Part shown: positions 8,501 to 16,221 of the stretch, one piece after another
Position numbering within the stretch: the first letter of the stretch is position 1
Layout of the letters: each line of letters begins with the position of its first letter
Assembly (NCBI GenBank): GCA_964390445.1
Contig: CAYMJJ010000006.1
Span: forward strand, 1 to 62,666
DNA length: 62,666 nt
Origin: Anderseniella sp964390445
GTDB lineage: Bacteria > Pseudomonadota > Alphaproteobacteria > Rhizobiales > Aestuariivirgaceae
Reading direction: 5' to 3'
The notes under the pieces: model-generated
What the model saw: the letters and a program-made list of their open reading frames with translations, nothing else
Databases searched by the model: none
Told to the model about the DNA's origin: nothing
Made by a program: the position numbers and the translations under genes

Positions 8501-8784
8501 ACATAGACATAACTGTCGCCGAAGAACGAAAACCCGCGTACATCGCTGGCTCCGGGAACGGCAAGCATGGCTGTGGCAATTGGAAAGGTGACCTGGTCCT
8601 CGACCACCTGCGGAGCCTGGCCAGCGAACGGCGTACGCACGATCACCTGCACGTCCGACAGGTCCGGGATCGCGTCCACAGGCGTCGCCCGGATCGCCCA
8701 GATGCCGGTAATGCCCATCATGATCGCCAGGGCAACAATGATGATCCTGTTGGCGATCGACAACCTGATGATGGCCGGGATCAT
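5593..8784 (-). CDS. cusA: CusA/CzcA-family heavy-metal RND efflux pump
   Basis: 1063 residues, full length for the HME-RND family. The N-terminus (first membrane helix, then ATPVDAIPDLSDVQVIVRT), the TM4 region SLGGIAIAIGAMVDAAIVMIE with its proton-relay acidic residues, and the final cluster of helices are all present. It should form the inner-membrane trimer that exports Cu(I)/Ag(I) from periplasm and cytoplasm using the proton gradient. Strong similarity to CusA rather than CzcA is suggested by the neighbouring CusF-type domains. The ATG overlaps the cusB stop as ATGA (8781-8784), indicating translational coupling. No CusC/TolC-type outer-membrane gene is in the window, so the channel must be encoded elsewhere. 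Confidence 0.95.
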   Translation of the reverse strand: MIPAIIRLSIANRIIIVALAIMMGITGIWAIRATPVDAIPDLSDVQVIVRTPFAGQAPQVVEDQVTFPIATAMLAVPGASDVRGFSFFGDSYVYVVFEDGTDLYWARTRVLEYLSQITANLPEGVSPQLGPDATGVGWIYQYALIDRTGGHDLAQLRTLQDWFLKYELQTVDGVSEVATIGGMVKQYQVVVDPNKLRAFDVTLAQIRTAIQNANRETGGSVIEMGEAEFMVRSTGYVNDLADLAKAPLAVNQRGAALTLGDVADIRFGPEMRRGVGELDGQGDAVGGVVIMRWGGNALATIKAVETRIGELRASLPKGVEIVTTYNRAGVIERAIDNLQSKLTEEFIVVILVCAAFLLHIRSSLVIILSLPLGIFAAFIIMKLQGVNANIMSLGGIAIAIGAMVDAAIVMIEAMHRRLEEEKLTNQNRWRIVTECATEVGPALFFSLAIITVSFLPVFVLESQEGRLFKPLAFTKTYAMAAAAILSITLVPVLMGYFVRGRIVPERKNPLNRMVIWMYRPFLDAAVAWPWATTAMAAVLVASMWWPLQRVGSEFMPELNEGDFLYMPTLYPGVSIGKAREVLQQSDRLIATVPEVLTVHGKLGRADTATDPAPLTMIETTIQLRPEKEWRAGMTMEGIRNELDRVVQIPGVTNVWIQPIKNRIDMLATGIKTPVGVKISGADLSVIEQIGIEVERVVAGIDGTASAYAERPIGGRFVEINVNRDAAARYMMSVRDVQDVVQTAIGGMQVSESVEGLERFPINLRYPQEWRNSPERLRDLPVVTPSGAHIPLGALAEIKVVDGPGMIRSENARRTGFVFIDIAGRDLGGYVTQARQVVADQVTLPPGYSITWSGQYEYIERMHERLKLVAPATLLIITLMLFMAFNRVIEVGIILAALPVALAGGVWFLWYLNFDISVAVLVGFIALAGVAVETAIVMMLYLNLSWDKRRKLVIAERRQMTVTDVEDVVFEGALLRVRPKVMTVATIFAGLIPIMYGTGTGSEIMQRIAAPMVGGMATATLLTLFVIPAIFVIWKRLSLNRVNRELQQVVQTNPASFPGSVPAE

Positions 8785-10985
8785 TGCAGAAGTTCCTGCG
8801 TGCGCGTGCCGACGAGCGTCATGGAGAAGTCCTCGTTGCGATGCAGCAGTAGCTTTACCTCCTTGCCGATTGGCAGGGATTCCGGTTCAAGGGCGGGGTC
8901 CAGCGTGAAGTCCATGGTCATGCCCGGCATGCCGATCTCGGTCATGGGGCCGTGAGTGACATTTGCCTTTCCAGTGGCCACATCGACGGAGTTGATGGTT
9001 CCGTTGACCTCCATTGGCGGCGAGGATGGCTTGACCTCAGTCAGCACCATCGTCATGCCGTCCGGCCGGGCGAAGGTCATCACGGCCTTGGTGCCCACGG
9101 GAAGGGCCGAAACATCCAGCGACTTCCCGATCTCAAATTCCATGGTCATGCCGGGCATGCCGATCTCGGCAATCGGCCCATGTGTGATGGTTGCCTTGCG
9201 GGCCGCCTCGTCCAGCGAGTCAATGGTGCCTGAGACAACAATCGGTGACGCTTTGGCCGCCATCGGTGCCGGATCGTCCTTCGCCATGGCGGGCGCGGGC
9301 GCTGCTGCCTTGTCACCAGGGCGGACCGCAACGATGGTAAACAGGCCGTCGTCACCCTTGCTGAGGTCGAACTCGACCGGGGCATCCAGCGGCACTGTCG
9401 CCGGATCAAAGCCGGCAACGGGCATGTCCATCTGCATTGCCGGCCAGCCCAGGTCCGGGATCGGGTCGTGTGACAGCGTCAGCTTGCCATCGGCTGTCAC
9501 CGCCGTGACTGTTCCGCGTCCTGTTGCGGCGATACCGTCATCGTTGCCGAGTTCCAGCAAGCCCAGCAGCCCGTCCGCGCCGCGGGCTGCTCGAAAGGCC
9601 ACCTGCGTGCCGGGCGAGAGACGATCCAGCGCAACATCCGCACGGACCGGAAACTGCGAGGTCATGGCGGGCCAGTCCAGGCTCTCAAGGGCAGCATGCC
9701 GGACAGTTGCGATGCGTGTTTCGCCATCGATGGCGACAAGCTCGCCGGTGCCGCGAGCCGGGGCGTCATCGGTAGGTGCCATGCGCATCAGCCCAGCGCT
9801 CAGGGCACTTTCGCTGTCGATCAGGAACTGCGCCGATGCAACGACTTCCTCGCCGGGGGCGAGCCCCTGGACCACCTCGGTACGTCCGCCGCCGCCAAAA
9901 TTGTCGCGCAGGCCGGTTGTGACAAGTCGTGGCTTGAAGGTGCCTTCGCCGGTTTTCAGGATCACCCGTTCAGCAGCCCCAGTGCGGATGATTGCTTCGG
10001 ACGGCACCGTAAGGGCGGTTCGGGTCTGGGCCGGAACAAGACTGACGGTGCCGAACATGTTGGGCCGCAAAAGCCTTTCGGCATTGTCGAACTTCAGGCG
10101 GACAGGCAGCGTGCGGGTCTTGGCATCAAGTTCCGGATAGACATAGTCGATCCTGCCTTCGAAGGTCTGCCCGGGCAGATGTTCGAACCGCGCGATGGCG
10201 CGCATGTCGTCTGTCATGCGGGCAATGTCACGTTCGAAGATATCCACGATCAACCAGACCTCGCTGAGGTCGGTGATTGATACGGCCTGGGTGGCCGGCT
10301 GCAAGAACATGCCATCAGCGGCGGCAAGGCTGATCACCACGCCATCGCGCGGCGCCTCGACACTTATGCGCCGCGCCACTTCCCCGGTTTTCTCGATCTG
10401 GGCAATCTGGCTGTCCGTCGCACCGTGGCTGCGCAACTTGTTGCGTGCTGCCTGCAGGGAAAACCCTGTCCCATCCTTTTTGCTCCGGATGAAATCAAAG
10501 CTGGCGATGCTGAACTCCGGGGAGAACAGTTCGAACAGCACGTCGCCCTTGCGCACCTGGTCGCCGACGGCGCGCACATTGAGCACCTCGATCCAGCCGT
10601 CCACGCGGGTGTGCACATGGCTGGTCAGATGCTCGTTGTAGCCGACGAACCCGACGGTTTCGATGCGGTGCGAGATCTCCGAAACCTGCGCCAGCGCTGT
10701 ACGAACGCCGATAGCGTTGATCTCTGCAGCCGACAACTTCACCTCGGCCGGATCACCCGAAGGTTCCTGTCCCTCATAGACAGGGATCAGGTCCATGCCC
10801 ATGGGCGACTTGCCCGGTCCGGGCTGACGGAAATTCGGGTCCATGGGCGCGACCCAGTACAACACCTTGGGTTTGCCATCGCCGGCCATGCTTGCCTGGT
10901 TGAAGTACAAGCGGTCCACAGAGATGCCACCGGCAACGCCTGCGGCGAGCGCCAGAATGGTCAGGGCTGAATATCGTCCACGCAT
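8781..10985 (-). CDS. cusB: CusB-type efflux adaptor with N-terminal metal-binding motif and four C-terminal CusF-like domains
   Basis: 734 residues, far longer than the ~400 of a plain CusB. Order: membrane anchor (7-28); heavy-metal-binding motif YWVAPMDPNFRQPGPGKSPM (43-62) continuing MGMDLIPVYEG; barrel-sandwich/hairpin adaptor core (~80-400); four CusF-like modules. Their ligand sets keep the E. coli CusF spacing (His, +8, +11, +13). D1 is His430/Trp438/Met441/Ser443, D2 His506/Trp514/Met517/Met519, D3 His602/Met610/Met613/Met615, D4 His678/Met686/Met689/Met691. D1 lacks one Met, and D3/D4 replace the aromatic Trp by Met. An Ala/Pro-rich linker (559-580) separates D2 and D3. It bridges CusA to an outer-membrane channel in the periplasm and presumably carries its own chaperone modules. 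GAGG precedes the ATG. Confidence 0.93.
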   Translation of the reverse strand: MRGRYSALTILALAAGVAGGISVDRLYFNQASMAGDGKPKVLYWVAPMDPNFRQPGPGKSPMGMDLIPVYEGQEPSGDPAEVKLSAAEINAIGVRTALAQVSEISHRIETVGFVGYNEHLTSHVHTRVDGWIEVLNVRAVGDQVRKGDVLFELFSPEFSIASFDFIRSKKDGTGFSLQAARNKLRSHGATDSQIAQIEKTGEVARRISVEAPRDGVVISLAAADGMFLQPATQAVSITDLSEVWLIVDIFERDIARMTDDMRAIARFEHLPGQTFEGRIDYVYPELDAKTRTLPVRLKFDNAERLLRPNMFGTVSLVPAQTRTALTVPSEAIIRTGAAERVILKTGEGTFKPRLVTTGLRDNFGGGGRTEVVQGLAPGEEVVASAQFLIDSESALSAGLMRMAPTDDAPARGTGELVAIDGETRIATVRHAALESLDWPAMTSQFPVRADVALDRLSPGTQVAFRAARGADGLLGLLELGNDDGIAATGRGTVTAVTADGKLTLSHDPIPDLGWPAMQMDMPVAGFDPATVPLDAPVEFDLSKGDDGLFTIVAVRPGDKAAAPAPAMAKDDPAPMAAKASPIVVSGTIDSLDEAARKATITHGPIAEIGMPGMTMEFEIGKSLDVSALPVGTKAVMTFARPDGMTMVLTEVKPSSPPMEVNGTINSVDVATGKANVTHGPMTEIGMPGMTMDFTLDPALEPESLPIGKEVKLLLHRNEDFSMTLVGTRTQELLQ

Positions 10986-11079
10986 GGAATGCCTCGGTCT
11001 GGACCCGCATCAGGTGCAGGTCGCTTCCAATCGGTTCAAGGGGGCTGGCACCTGGAATGCACCAGCCGCTCGACGGAAA

Positions 11080-11475
11080 TCAGACGAGGCGGGGAGGCCG
11101 GTCATGGGGGTTGCAAGAGCGGGACAGGACCGCGCCGTCGCTCTCGAAGTTCCGGCACCGGACAGTCAAACGTTCAGGGAACCCGGCTTTCGCCGAACCG
11201 CTCGTGTTGTACCAGCAGCATGATGCAACGGAGCAGTGTGCCATTGCAGCATGGTCCGGGCAGGGATCACTGGGGGCCTGGTCGACCATGCCTGGTGCCG
11301 CCATCGGACAGTCGGGTCTGTGATCAGCCTGTGCATGATGGTGCTCATGCGTCATGGTATCGGGCGCAGCCTGTGACGGCACCACCGTCTGGGACACCAG
11401 CAACGTCAGGACGAGCAAAAGCCCAACCATCCGCCTGGTGGCCAAAAAGGCAAATCTTGCGCACCGTGCCATCAT
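11080..11475 (-). CDS. Small exported Cys/His-rich protein upstream of cusB
   Basis: 131 residues. A signal peptide or anchor (MVGLLLVLTLLVSQTVVPSQA) is followed by THEHHHAQADHRPDC and CPDHAAMAHCSVASCCW: a cluster of His, Met and Cys fit for binding soft metals. The chain ends with PHDRPPRLV, a tail like those of small CopL/CzcI-type proteins that sit in front of metal-efflux genes, though I cannot assign it to a family with confidence. It starts at the first of two adjacent ATGs (11475 or 11472), with only a weak GGA motif upstream. It is 94 bp before cusB on the same strand, so it is probably the first gene of the copper operon. Function by inference: periplasmic metal buffer or sensor. Confidence 0.65.
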   Translation of the reverse strand: MMARCARFAFLATRRMVGLLLVLTLLVSQTVVPSQAAPDTMTHEHHHAQADHRPDCPMAAPGMVDQAPSDPCPDHAAMAHCSVASCCWYNTSGSAKAGFPERLTVRCRNFESDGAVLSRSCNPHDRPPRLV

Positions 11476-11512
11476 GCAGCGTCCAATAGCAGAGAATACG
11501 GTTCAAGGAAAT

Positions 11513-11528
11513 CAAATGCTGGTGAGCA
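11513..11528. promoter_or_regulatory. Leader region of the copper operon with a short inverted repeat
   Basis: In the 123 bp between the tRNA and the Cys/His-rich gene, AAATGCT-GGTG-AGCAT forms a small palindrome. On the minus strand CTGACCTTCC nearby recalls one half of a CueR/HmrR site, but the second half is missing. No clear promoter could be assigned. Confidence 0.2.
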
Positions 11529-11601
11529 TGGTTTCGGTGGAAGGTCAGGACAAGACAAATGCGCGCCACCGCACGTCAACCTGAAAGATCACTGAAATGA
11601 T

Positions 11602-11678
11602 TGGCGCACCCGAAGAGATTCGAACTCCTGACCCCCAGATTCGTAGTCTGGTGCTCTATCCAGCTGAGCTACGGGTGC
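11602..11678 (-). tRNA. tRNA-Arg (anticodon ACG)
   Basis: The minus strand folds as a full tRNA: acceptor stem GCACCCG/CGGGTGC, D-loop AGCTGGATAGA, anticodon stem CCAGA/TCTGG with loop CTACGAA (anticodon ACG), TTCGAAT in the T-loop, discriminator G and an encoded CCA (11602-11604). A34 would be edited to inosine by TadA to read CGU/CGC/CGA. Confidence 0.97.
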
Positions 11679-11765
11679 ATGCCTGACGAAAAACCGCCTT
11701 GACGGGGGTGTACTTAGCCCGTCAAAGCCGCGAACGCAAGCGCCGTTAGATTCAATATTGTCACG

Positions 11766-12773
11766 TTAGCGCCAGGCACCAACCCCGTGAAGGCTTGAAG
11801 CACTGGCGATGGCGCGGCCGATGGCGCGGGCCAGGCAATCCGCCGCCAGCGAGCCGAGCATGGCCAGCGTGGCTGCGCGGTTGTCCTCGATCTCGACCGC
11901 GCCGGTGGCCAGTGCGAACACGGTGTCGCCGTCAAATGGCGTGTGCACCGGGCGAATGGCGCGGGCCATGCCGTCTGCCGCCATGATGGCAAGCCGGGCG
12001 CACTCGGCGCGGGTGAGGCTGGCATCAGTGGCGACGATGGCGATGGTGGTGTTGGCACCTGCTTCACGCGCGGCAAGCTTGCTGCCTGCCATCGGTGTCA
12101 GCGCCATGTCCGGATTGCCGCCGCCGGGTGGCGGGCCGAACTCACCCGCCAGCTCGAACGGCCTTGCCCACAGGTCGTTGCTGCGCGGGTCAAGGCAACT
12201 GCCCACAGGATTTGCCGCCACCAGCGCGCCACAGGTGAAGCCGCCGAACACGGCGGACGCGCTGCCCAACCCGCCCTTGACGGTGCCGGTGGTGGCACCA
12301 TGGCCGGCACCTGCGTTACCCAGCGCGAAGTCATGAGCGGCGGCGGCGAGCGCATCAAGGCCAAGCTGGCGGTAGGGCGGGACATCGCCCCACTGCTTGT
12401 CCGGGCCGAACATTAGGTCGAACAGGATGGCGGTGGGCACCACCGGCGTGGGCCAGGGCTGCTTGCCGAAGGTGATGCCGCGGCCATGCGCCGACAACCG
12501 CGCGGTAATGCCGCCTGCAGCTTCCAGGCCGAACACCGACCCGCCAGACAGGACAACCGCATCAACGGTCTGGACGAGGCACGTGGGGTCCAGCGCGGCG
12601 ATATCGCGGGTGCCGGGCGCGCCGCCGCGAATGTCCACCGCCGCGATGGCAGGCGCATCGGGCAGCAGCACGGTGACGCCGGTGGAGAAGCCCTCGTGAT
12701 GGGCGTTGCCGACCTTCAACCCGGCCACATCGGTGATCAGGTTGCGCGGGCCCGGGTGCAGGGTGGATGACAT
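11766..12773 (-). CDS. P1/S58-family peptidase (DmpA / NylC-like self-cleaving hydrolase)
   Basis: 335 residues. Family features are ITDVAGLKVG, the VLSGGSVFGLEAAGG loop, GHGATTGTVKGGLGSAS, and the nucleophile region ANTTIAIVATDASL. By comparison with DmpA and NylC, the precursor should cut itself between Asn241 and Thr242, freeing Thr242 as N-terminal nucleophile and giving two subunits of about 26 and 9 kDa. Family members are aminopeptidases (D-amino-acid esterase/amidase, beta-peptides) or nylon-oligomer hydrolases; the substrate here is unknown. ATG 12773 is chosen because the family N-terminus (PRNLITDV) follows at once; longer in-frame extension overlaps the next gene. Divergent from the gamma-glutamyltransferase. 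Confidence 0.9.
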   Translation of the reverse strand: MSSTLHPGPRNLITDVAGLKVGNAHHEGFSTGVTVLLPDAPAIAAVDIRGGAPGTRDIAALDPTCLVQTVDAVVLSGGSVFGLEAAGGITARLSAHGRGITFGKQPWPTPVVPTAILFDLMFGPDKQWGDVPPYRQLGLDALAAAAHDFALGNAGAGHGATTGTVKGGLGSASAVFGGFTCGALVAANPVGSCLDPRSNDLWARPFELAGEFGPPPGGGNPDMALTPMAGSKLAAREAGANTTIAIVATDASLTRAECARLAIMAADGMARAIRPVHTPFDGDTVFALATGAVEIEDNRAATLAMLGSLAADCLARAIGRAIASASSLHGVGAWR

Positions 12774-12914
12774 GCGGACGAGGTTCCTGCTGCTTTCATT
12801 CAAGACTACGGTTGCCACAGTACGGCAGGCAGGCAGGCGGTCAATTGAAGTTTGCCGCCGCGCGGGGTTAGAGTGCTTCACTGCCTTTCCACGCCGATGC
12901 CCGCCGGAGACCCG

Positions 12915-14678
12915 ATGCCTGCCAACCGCCCCGTTGTCCGCACGATCATGATGCTGCTCGCATTGTTGCTCGTTGCCTCGTGCAGCGAAGCGCCGCGACG
13001 CCCGCAAGGCGGCATGGTGGCAACAGCGAACGTGCATGCCAGCGAGGCTGCAGCAGCAATCCTGCGCAAGGGAGGCAGCGCGACAGACGCAGCCATTGCC
13101 GCGCAACTGGTGCTGACGCTGGTGGAGCCGCAATCGTCGGGCATCGGCGGCGGGCTGTTCTCGCTGCACTACGATGGCAGAACCGGCGGCGTGACCAGCT
13201 TCGACGGGCGCGAAAAAGCACCAATGGCGGCCACCGAAGCGCTGTTCCTGATGGCGGATGGCAAGCCGATGCCATGGCTGGACGCAGCGCTGGGCGGCCG
13301 GCCTGTTGGAGTTCCAGGCGTCATCTCCGCACTGTGGAAACAACATCGCAAGTTCGGCAAGCTGGCCTGGGCCGAGCTGTTCGAGCCGGCAATCACGCTG
13401 GCCGAGCAGGGTTTTCCGGTCAGCCCCCGGCTGCATGAGGCAATTGCCACATCCGATTCCCTGGAAGACGATGACCATGCCCAGCAGACCTACTTCCTGC
13501 CGGACGGGGCCGGTGACAAGGCAGGTGATCCGCTTCCTGCTGGTCATCCACTGACCAATCCGGCCTATGCCCGCACCTTGCGGCTGATCGCAGCGCAAGG
13601 GCCGGACGGTTTCTACAAGGGCGAGGTGGCGCAAGCCATCGTCAAGGCCGTGACAAGCCACGAGATCAACCCCGGCTTGATGACGCTTGATGACCTGGCA
13701 ACCTACCAGGCGGTGGAGCGGCCACCCGTGTGTGCACCCTACCGGCGATGGCAGGTGTGCGGCATGGGCCCCCCCAGTTCCGGCGGGCTGACAGTTGCGA
13801 TGATCCTGTCGATGCTGGAGCCCTACGCAATGGGCGAGCTTGAGCCGCACGGCGTGATGGCGGCGCACCTGCTGGCCCAGGCCAGCCGGCTGGCCTTTGC
13901 TGACCGCAACCAGTTCATGGCCGATGCTGACTTCGTGCAGGTGCCGGTCAGCGGCCTGCTGGACCGGGGCTACCTGCGCCAGCGCGCCACCGGCATCGGG
14001 CCGCTCAAGGACATGGGCACCGCCAGCGCAGGCTCGCCACCGAAGGCCGATGGCGAGGTGAGGGCAGCCGATGCATCGCTCATCGAGTACGGCACCAGCC
14101 ACCTGTCCATCGTTGACGCTCAAGGCAATGCGGTGTCGATGACAATGAGCGTGGAGCGTGCGTTCGGATCCCGGATCACGGCAGCGGGCTTCGTGCTCAA
14201 CAACCAGCTGACCGACTTTTCCTTCGCGCCGGATGCGGGCGGTCGCAAGGTGGCCAACCGGCCGCAGGCAGGCAAGCGGCCCAGGTCGTCAATGTCGCCC
14301 AGCCTGGTGCTGAACGAGGACGGCTCGCTGTTTGCCGCCGTGGGATCGCCGGGTGGCAGCCGCATCATCGGGTTCACGGTGCGCGCCATCATGGGTGTGA
14401 CCGACTGGCAACTTCCCATGCAGGAGGCGGTATCGCTGCCGCATGTGATCAACCGCAACGGCACAACCGAGCTTGAGCACATCACAGCCGCCGGAGCCGG
14501 ACTGGCAGACGCCCTCGCCACCTTCAACCGGCTGGCGGCACCACTGTCAGACATGGGGTACGACATCGAGGTGCGCGAGCTGACCAGTGGATTGCAGGGC
14601 GTCAGGGTATCGCCCGACGGCCAGCTTGACGGCGGCGCAGACCCGCGCCGCGAAGGCGTCGTTGTTGCGGTCGATTGA
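12915..14678 (+). CDS. ggt: Gamma-glutamyltransferase, predicted lipoprotein
   Basis: 587 residues. The N-terminus has a lipoprotein signal with lipobox VASC (Cys23), unusual because most proteobacterial GGTs are soluble periplasmic proteins. The rest follows the family: NVHASEAAAAILRKGGSATDAA, SSGIGGGLF, DGREKAP, PPSSGG, and the self-processing site with Thr394 as the new N-terminal nucleophile (EYGTSHLSIVD). Pro-enzyme cleavage before Thr394 would give large and small subunits. The enzyme hydrolyses glutathione and other gamma-glutamyl compounds in the periplasm or, here, tethered to a membrane. ATG 12915 has GGAG five bases upstream and gives a clean signal peptide; a second ATG at 12897 is possible. 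Confidence 0.93.
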   Translation: MPANRPVVRTIMMLLALLLVASCSEAPRRPQGGMVATANVHASEAAAAILRKGGSATDAAIAAQLVLTLVEPQSSGIGGGLFSLHYDGRTGGVTSFDGREKAPMAATEALFLMADGKPMPWLDAALGGRPVGVPGVISALWKQHRKFGKLAWAELFEPAITLAEQGFPVSPRLHEAIATSDSLEDDDHAQQTYFLPDGAGDKAGDPLPAGHPLTNPAYARTLRLIAAQGPDGFYKGEVAQAIVKAVTSHEINPGLMTLDDLATYQAVERPPVCAPYRRWQVCGMGPPSSGGLTVAMILSMLEPYAMGELEPHGVMAAHLLAQASRLAFADRNQFMADADFVQVPVSGLLDRGYLRQRATGIGPLKDMGTASAGSPPKADGEVRAADASLIEYGTSHLSIVDAQGNAVSMTMSVERAFGSRITAAGFVLNNQLTDFSFAPDAGGRKVANRPQAGKRPRSSMSPSLVLNEDGSLFAAVGSPGGSRIIGFTVRAIMGVTDWQLPMQEAVSLPHVINRNGTTELEHITAAGAGLADALATFNRLAAPLSDMGYDIEVRELTSGLQGVRVSPDGQLDGGADPRREGVVVAVD

Positions 14679-14694
14679 TCACCCGCCGTGTACT

Positions 14695-16173
14695 TCAGGC
14701 AGAACGCTCGCCACGGCGGCCGGTCTCGACCTCTTTAAGCCGGTCCGGAATGACGATCTGGAACACCGACCCTGGTTCAGAGCTGTCGAGGAGCCGGATC
14801 TGCCCGCCATGCGCACGCACGAGTTCGCTGGAAATGGCAAGGCCCAGCCCGGTGCCACCCTGGCGCTGCGAACCGCGAAACGCCTCGAACAGGTGGGCGC
14901 GGGCGCGCTCGGGCACGCCGGGGCCATTGTCGGCCACTTCCAGGATGCAGCTGGAGCCTTCGCGATGAGCTCGCACGTGCACCTTGCCTTCTGCGCCAGT
15001 ACGGCCTGCGAGTGAGCCATCCAGCGCCTCTGCGGCGTTGCGGAGCAGGTTCATCAACACCCGGAACAGCTGGTCGCGGTCGGCGTCCGCCCGCAATGCT
15101 TCAGGGACCTCGTTGTAGAATACGACCTTGCTGGCAGCCTCGGTTACGGAAAGATCGAGCACTTCATCGACCAGCGCGCGCAATGCGAACATTTCGCGGC
15201 GCGGCGGCTGCTCGTCGGCGCGGCCAAACTTCAATGTGTCGGAACAAAATGTGATGGCCCTGTCGAGCGAGGCAATCAGCTTGGGCACGAAGCGCTGCAC
15301 GGTCGGGTCATCGACCATGGCAAGTCGGTCGGAGATCAGCTGGGCCGAGGCGAGCATGTTTCGCAGGTCATGGCTGACCTTCGACACGGCCAGCCCGAGC
15401 GACGCCAGCCGGTTCTTCTGGGAGAGGATGTCCGACAGCTCGGTCTGCATCTGTTGCAGTTCGACCTCGGCAATGCCGATCTCGTCACTGCGCCCGGACG
15501 GTGTGATGATGCGGCTGCGGTCTTCCGGGTTTCGCGAGAACTTCAGCATGTTGCCGGACAGACGGCGCACCGGGCGCACCAGGATGCGGTTGAGCGCGAT
15601 GAACAGCAGACCCGCCAGGATCAAGGCGAGTATGATGGACAGCGTGAGGATGTTGATCGCGTAGCGCACCATTGCGTCGAACAGCGGCTTTTCCTCGAGC
15701 GCCAGTTCAACCACGTTTGCGTTCATGCTGGACGGGTTGTCGAGAACGCCGATCACCCGGTTGCCGCCGTGCATCAGCACCACACCGGCGTCTATGATGG
15801 CTTCGATGGCAGAGGTGTTGCGCAGGTCGTACGAAGCATCGATCATTGGCGGCTGTTCCGGCGACAACACAAGCTGGCGGGCATCGTTGCGGCGAACCAC
15901 CAGAACCAGCACACCGGCGCTTTCCAGCAGTTCCGCGCGCAACGGCGCGGGAACCGTCTTGTCATCGGCAGCTTCAACCGCCAGGGCGGCAAGCTCGGCC
16001 ATCATCACGCGCTGCTTGAGCCAGTTGACGCGGAAGTTGGCAACGGACGGCACGAACACCAGCAGCTCGCCGATCATCAGGAAGACCGCCGCAAGGGCCA
16101 GCACCTTGCCTGTCAGCCCGCCGAACAGCGGTGTCTTGCGTCGCGGCGCCGGCGTCTCGTCGTCGTTGTTCAT
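14695..16173 (-). CDS. Membrane sensor histidine kinase (HAMP plus HATPase)
   Basis: 492 residues. A first membrane helix (~21-45), a periplasmic sensor region of ~125 residues of unknown fold, a second helix (~172-197), a HAMP linker, dimerisation helix with the H-box SKVSHDLRNML (His268), and the ATP-binding domain with N-box LMNLLRNAAEAL, G1 box DNGPGVPE and GGTGLGLAIS. The protein should autophosphorylate His268 in response to a periplasmic or membrane signal. No response regulator is adjacent, so its partner is elsewhere. ATG 16173 is preferred over the in-frame TTG 16179 because AGGG lies six bases before it. It is downstream of, and on the same strand as, the flavoprotein gene, 48 bp away, so co-transcription is possible. 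Confidence 0.92.
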   Translation of the reverse strand: MNNDDETPAPRRKTPLFGGLTGKVLALAAVFLMIGELLVFVPSVANFRVNWLKQRVMMAELAALAVEAADDKTVPAPLRAELLESAGVLVLVVRRNDARQLVLSPEQPPMIDASYDLRNTSAIEAIIDAGVVLMHGGNRVIGVLDNPSSMNANVVELALEEKPLFDAMVRYAINILTLSIILALILAGLLFIALNRILVRPVRRLSGNMLKFSRNPEDRSRIITPSGRSDEIGIAEVELQQMQTELSDILSQKNRLASLGLAVSKVSHDLRNMLASAQLISDRLAMVDDPTVQRFVPKLIASLDRAITFCSDTLKFGRADEQPPRREMFALRALVDEVLDLSVTEAASKVVFYNEVPEALRADADRDQLFRVLMNLLRNAAEALDGSLAGRTGAEGKVHVRAHREGSSCILEVADNGPGVPERARAHLFEAFRGSQRQGGTGLGLAISSELVRAHGGQIRLLDSSEPGSVFQIVIPDRLKEVETGRRGERSA

Positions 16174-16221
16174 TGCCAACCCTGGTGAACCATGTCGCTG
16201 CGGGCAGCCATAGGCCCGCTC

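Noticed and set aside
8956..10140. 394-residue open frame opposite cusB
   Set aside because: Ser/Pro/Ala/Arg-rich composition typical of antisense frames; cusB motifs are unmistakable on the other strand.
12774..14123. N-terminal extension of the P1 peptidase frame to 14123
   Set aside because: It runs antisense through the gamma-glutamyltransferase; the family start lies at 12773.
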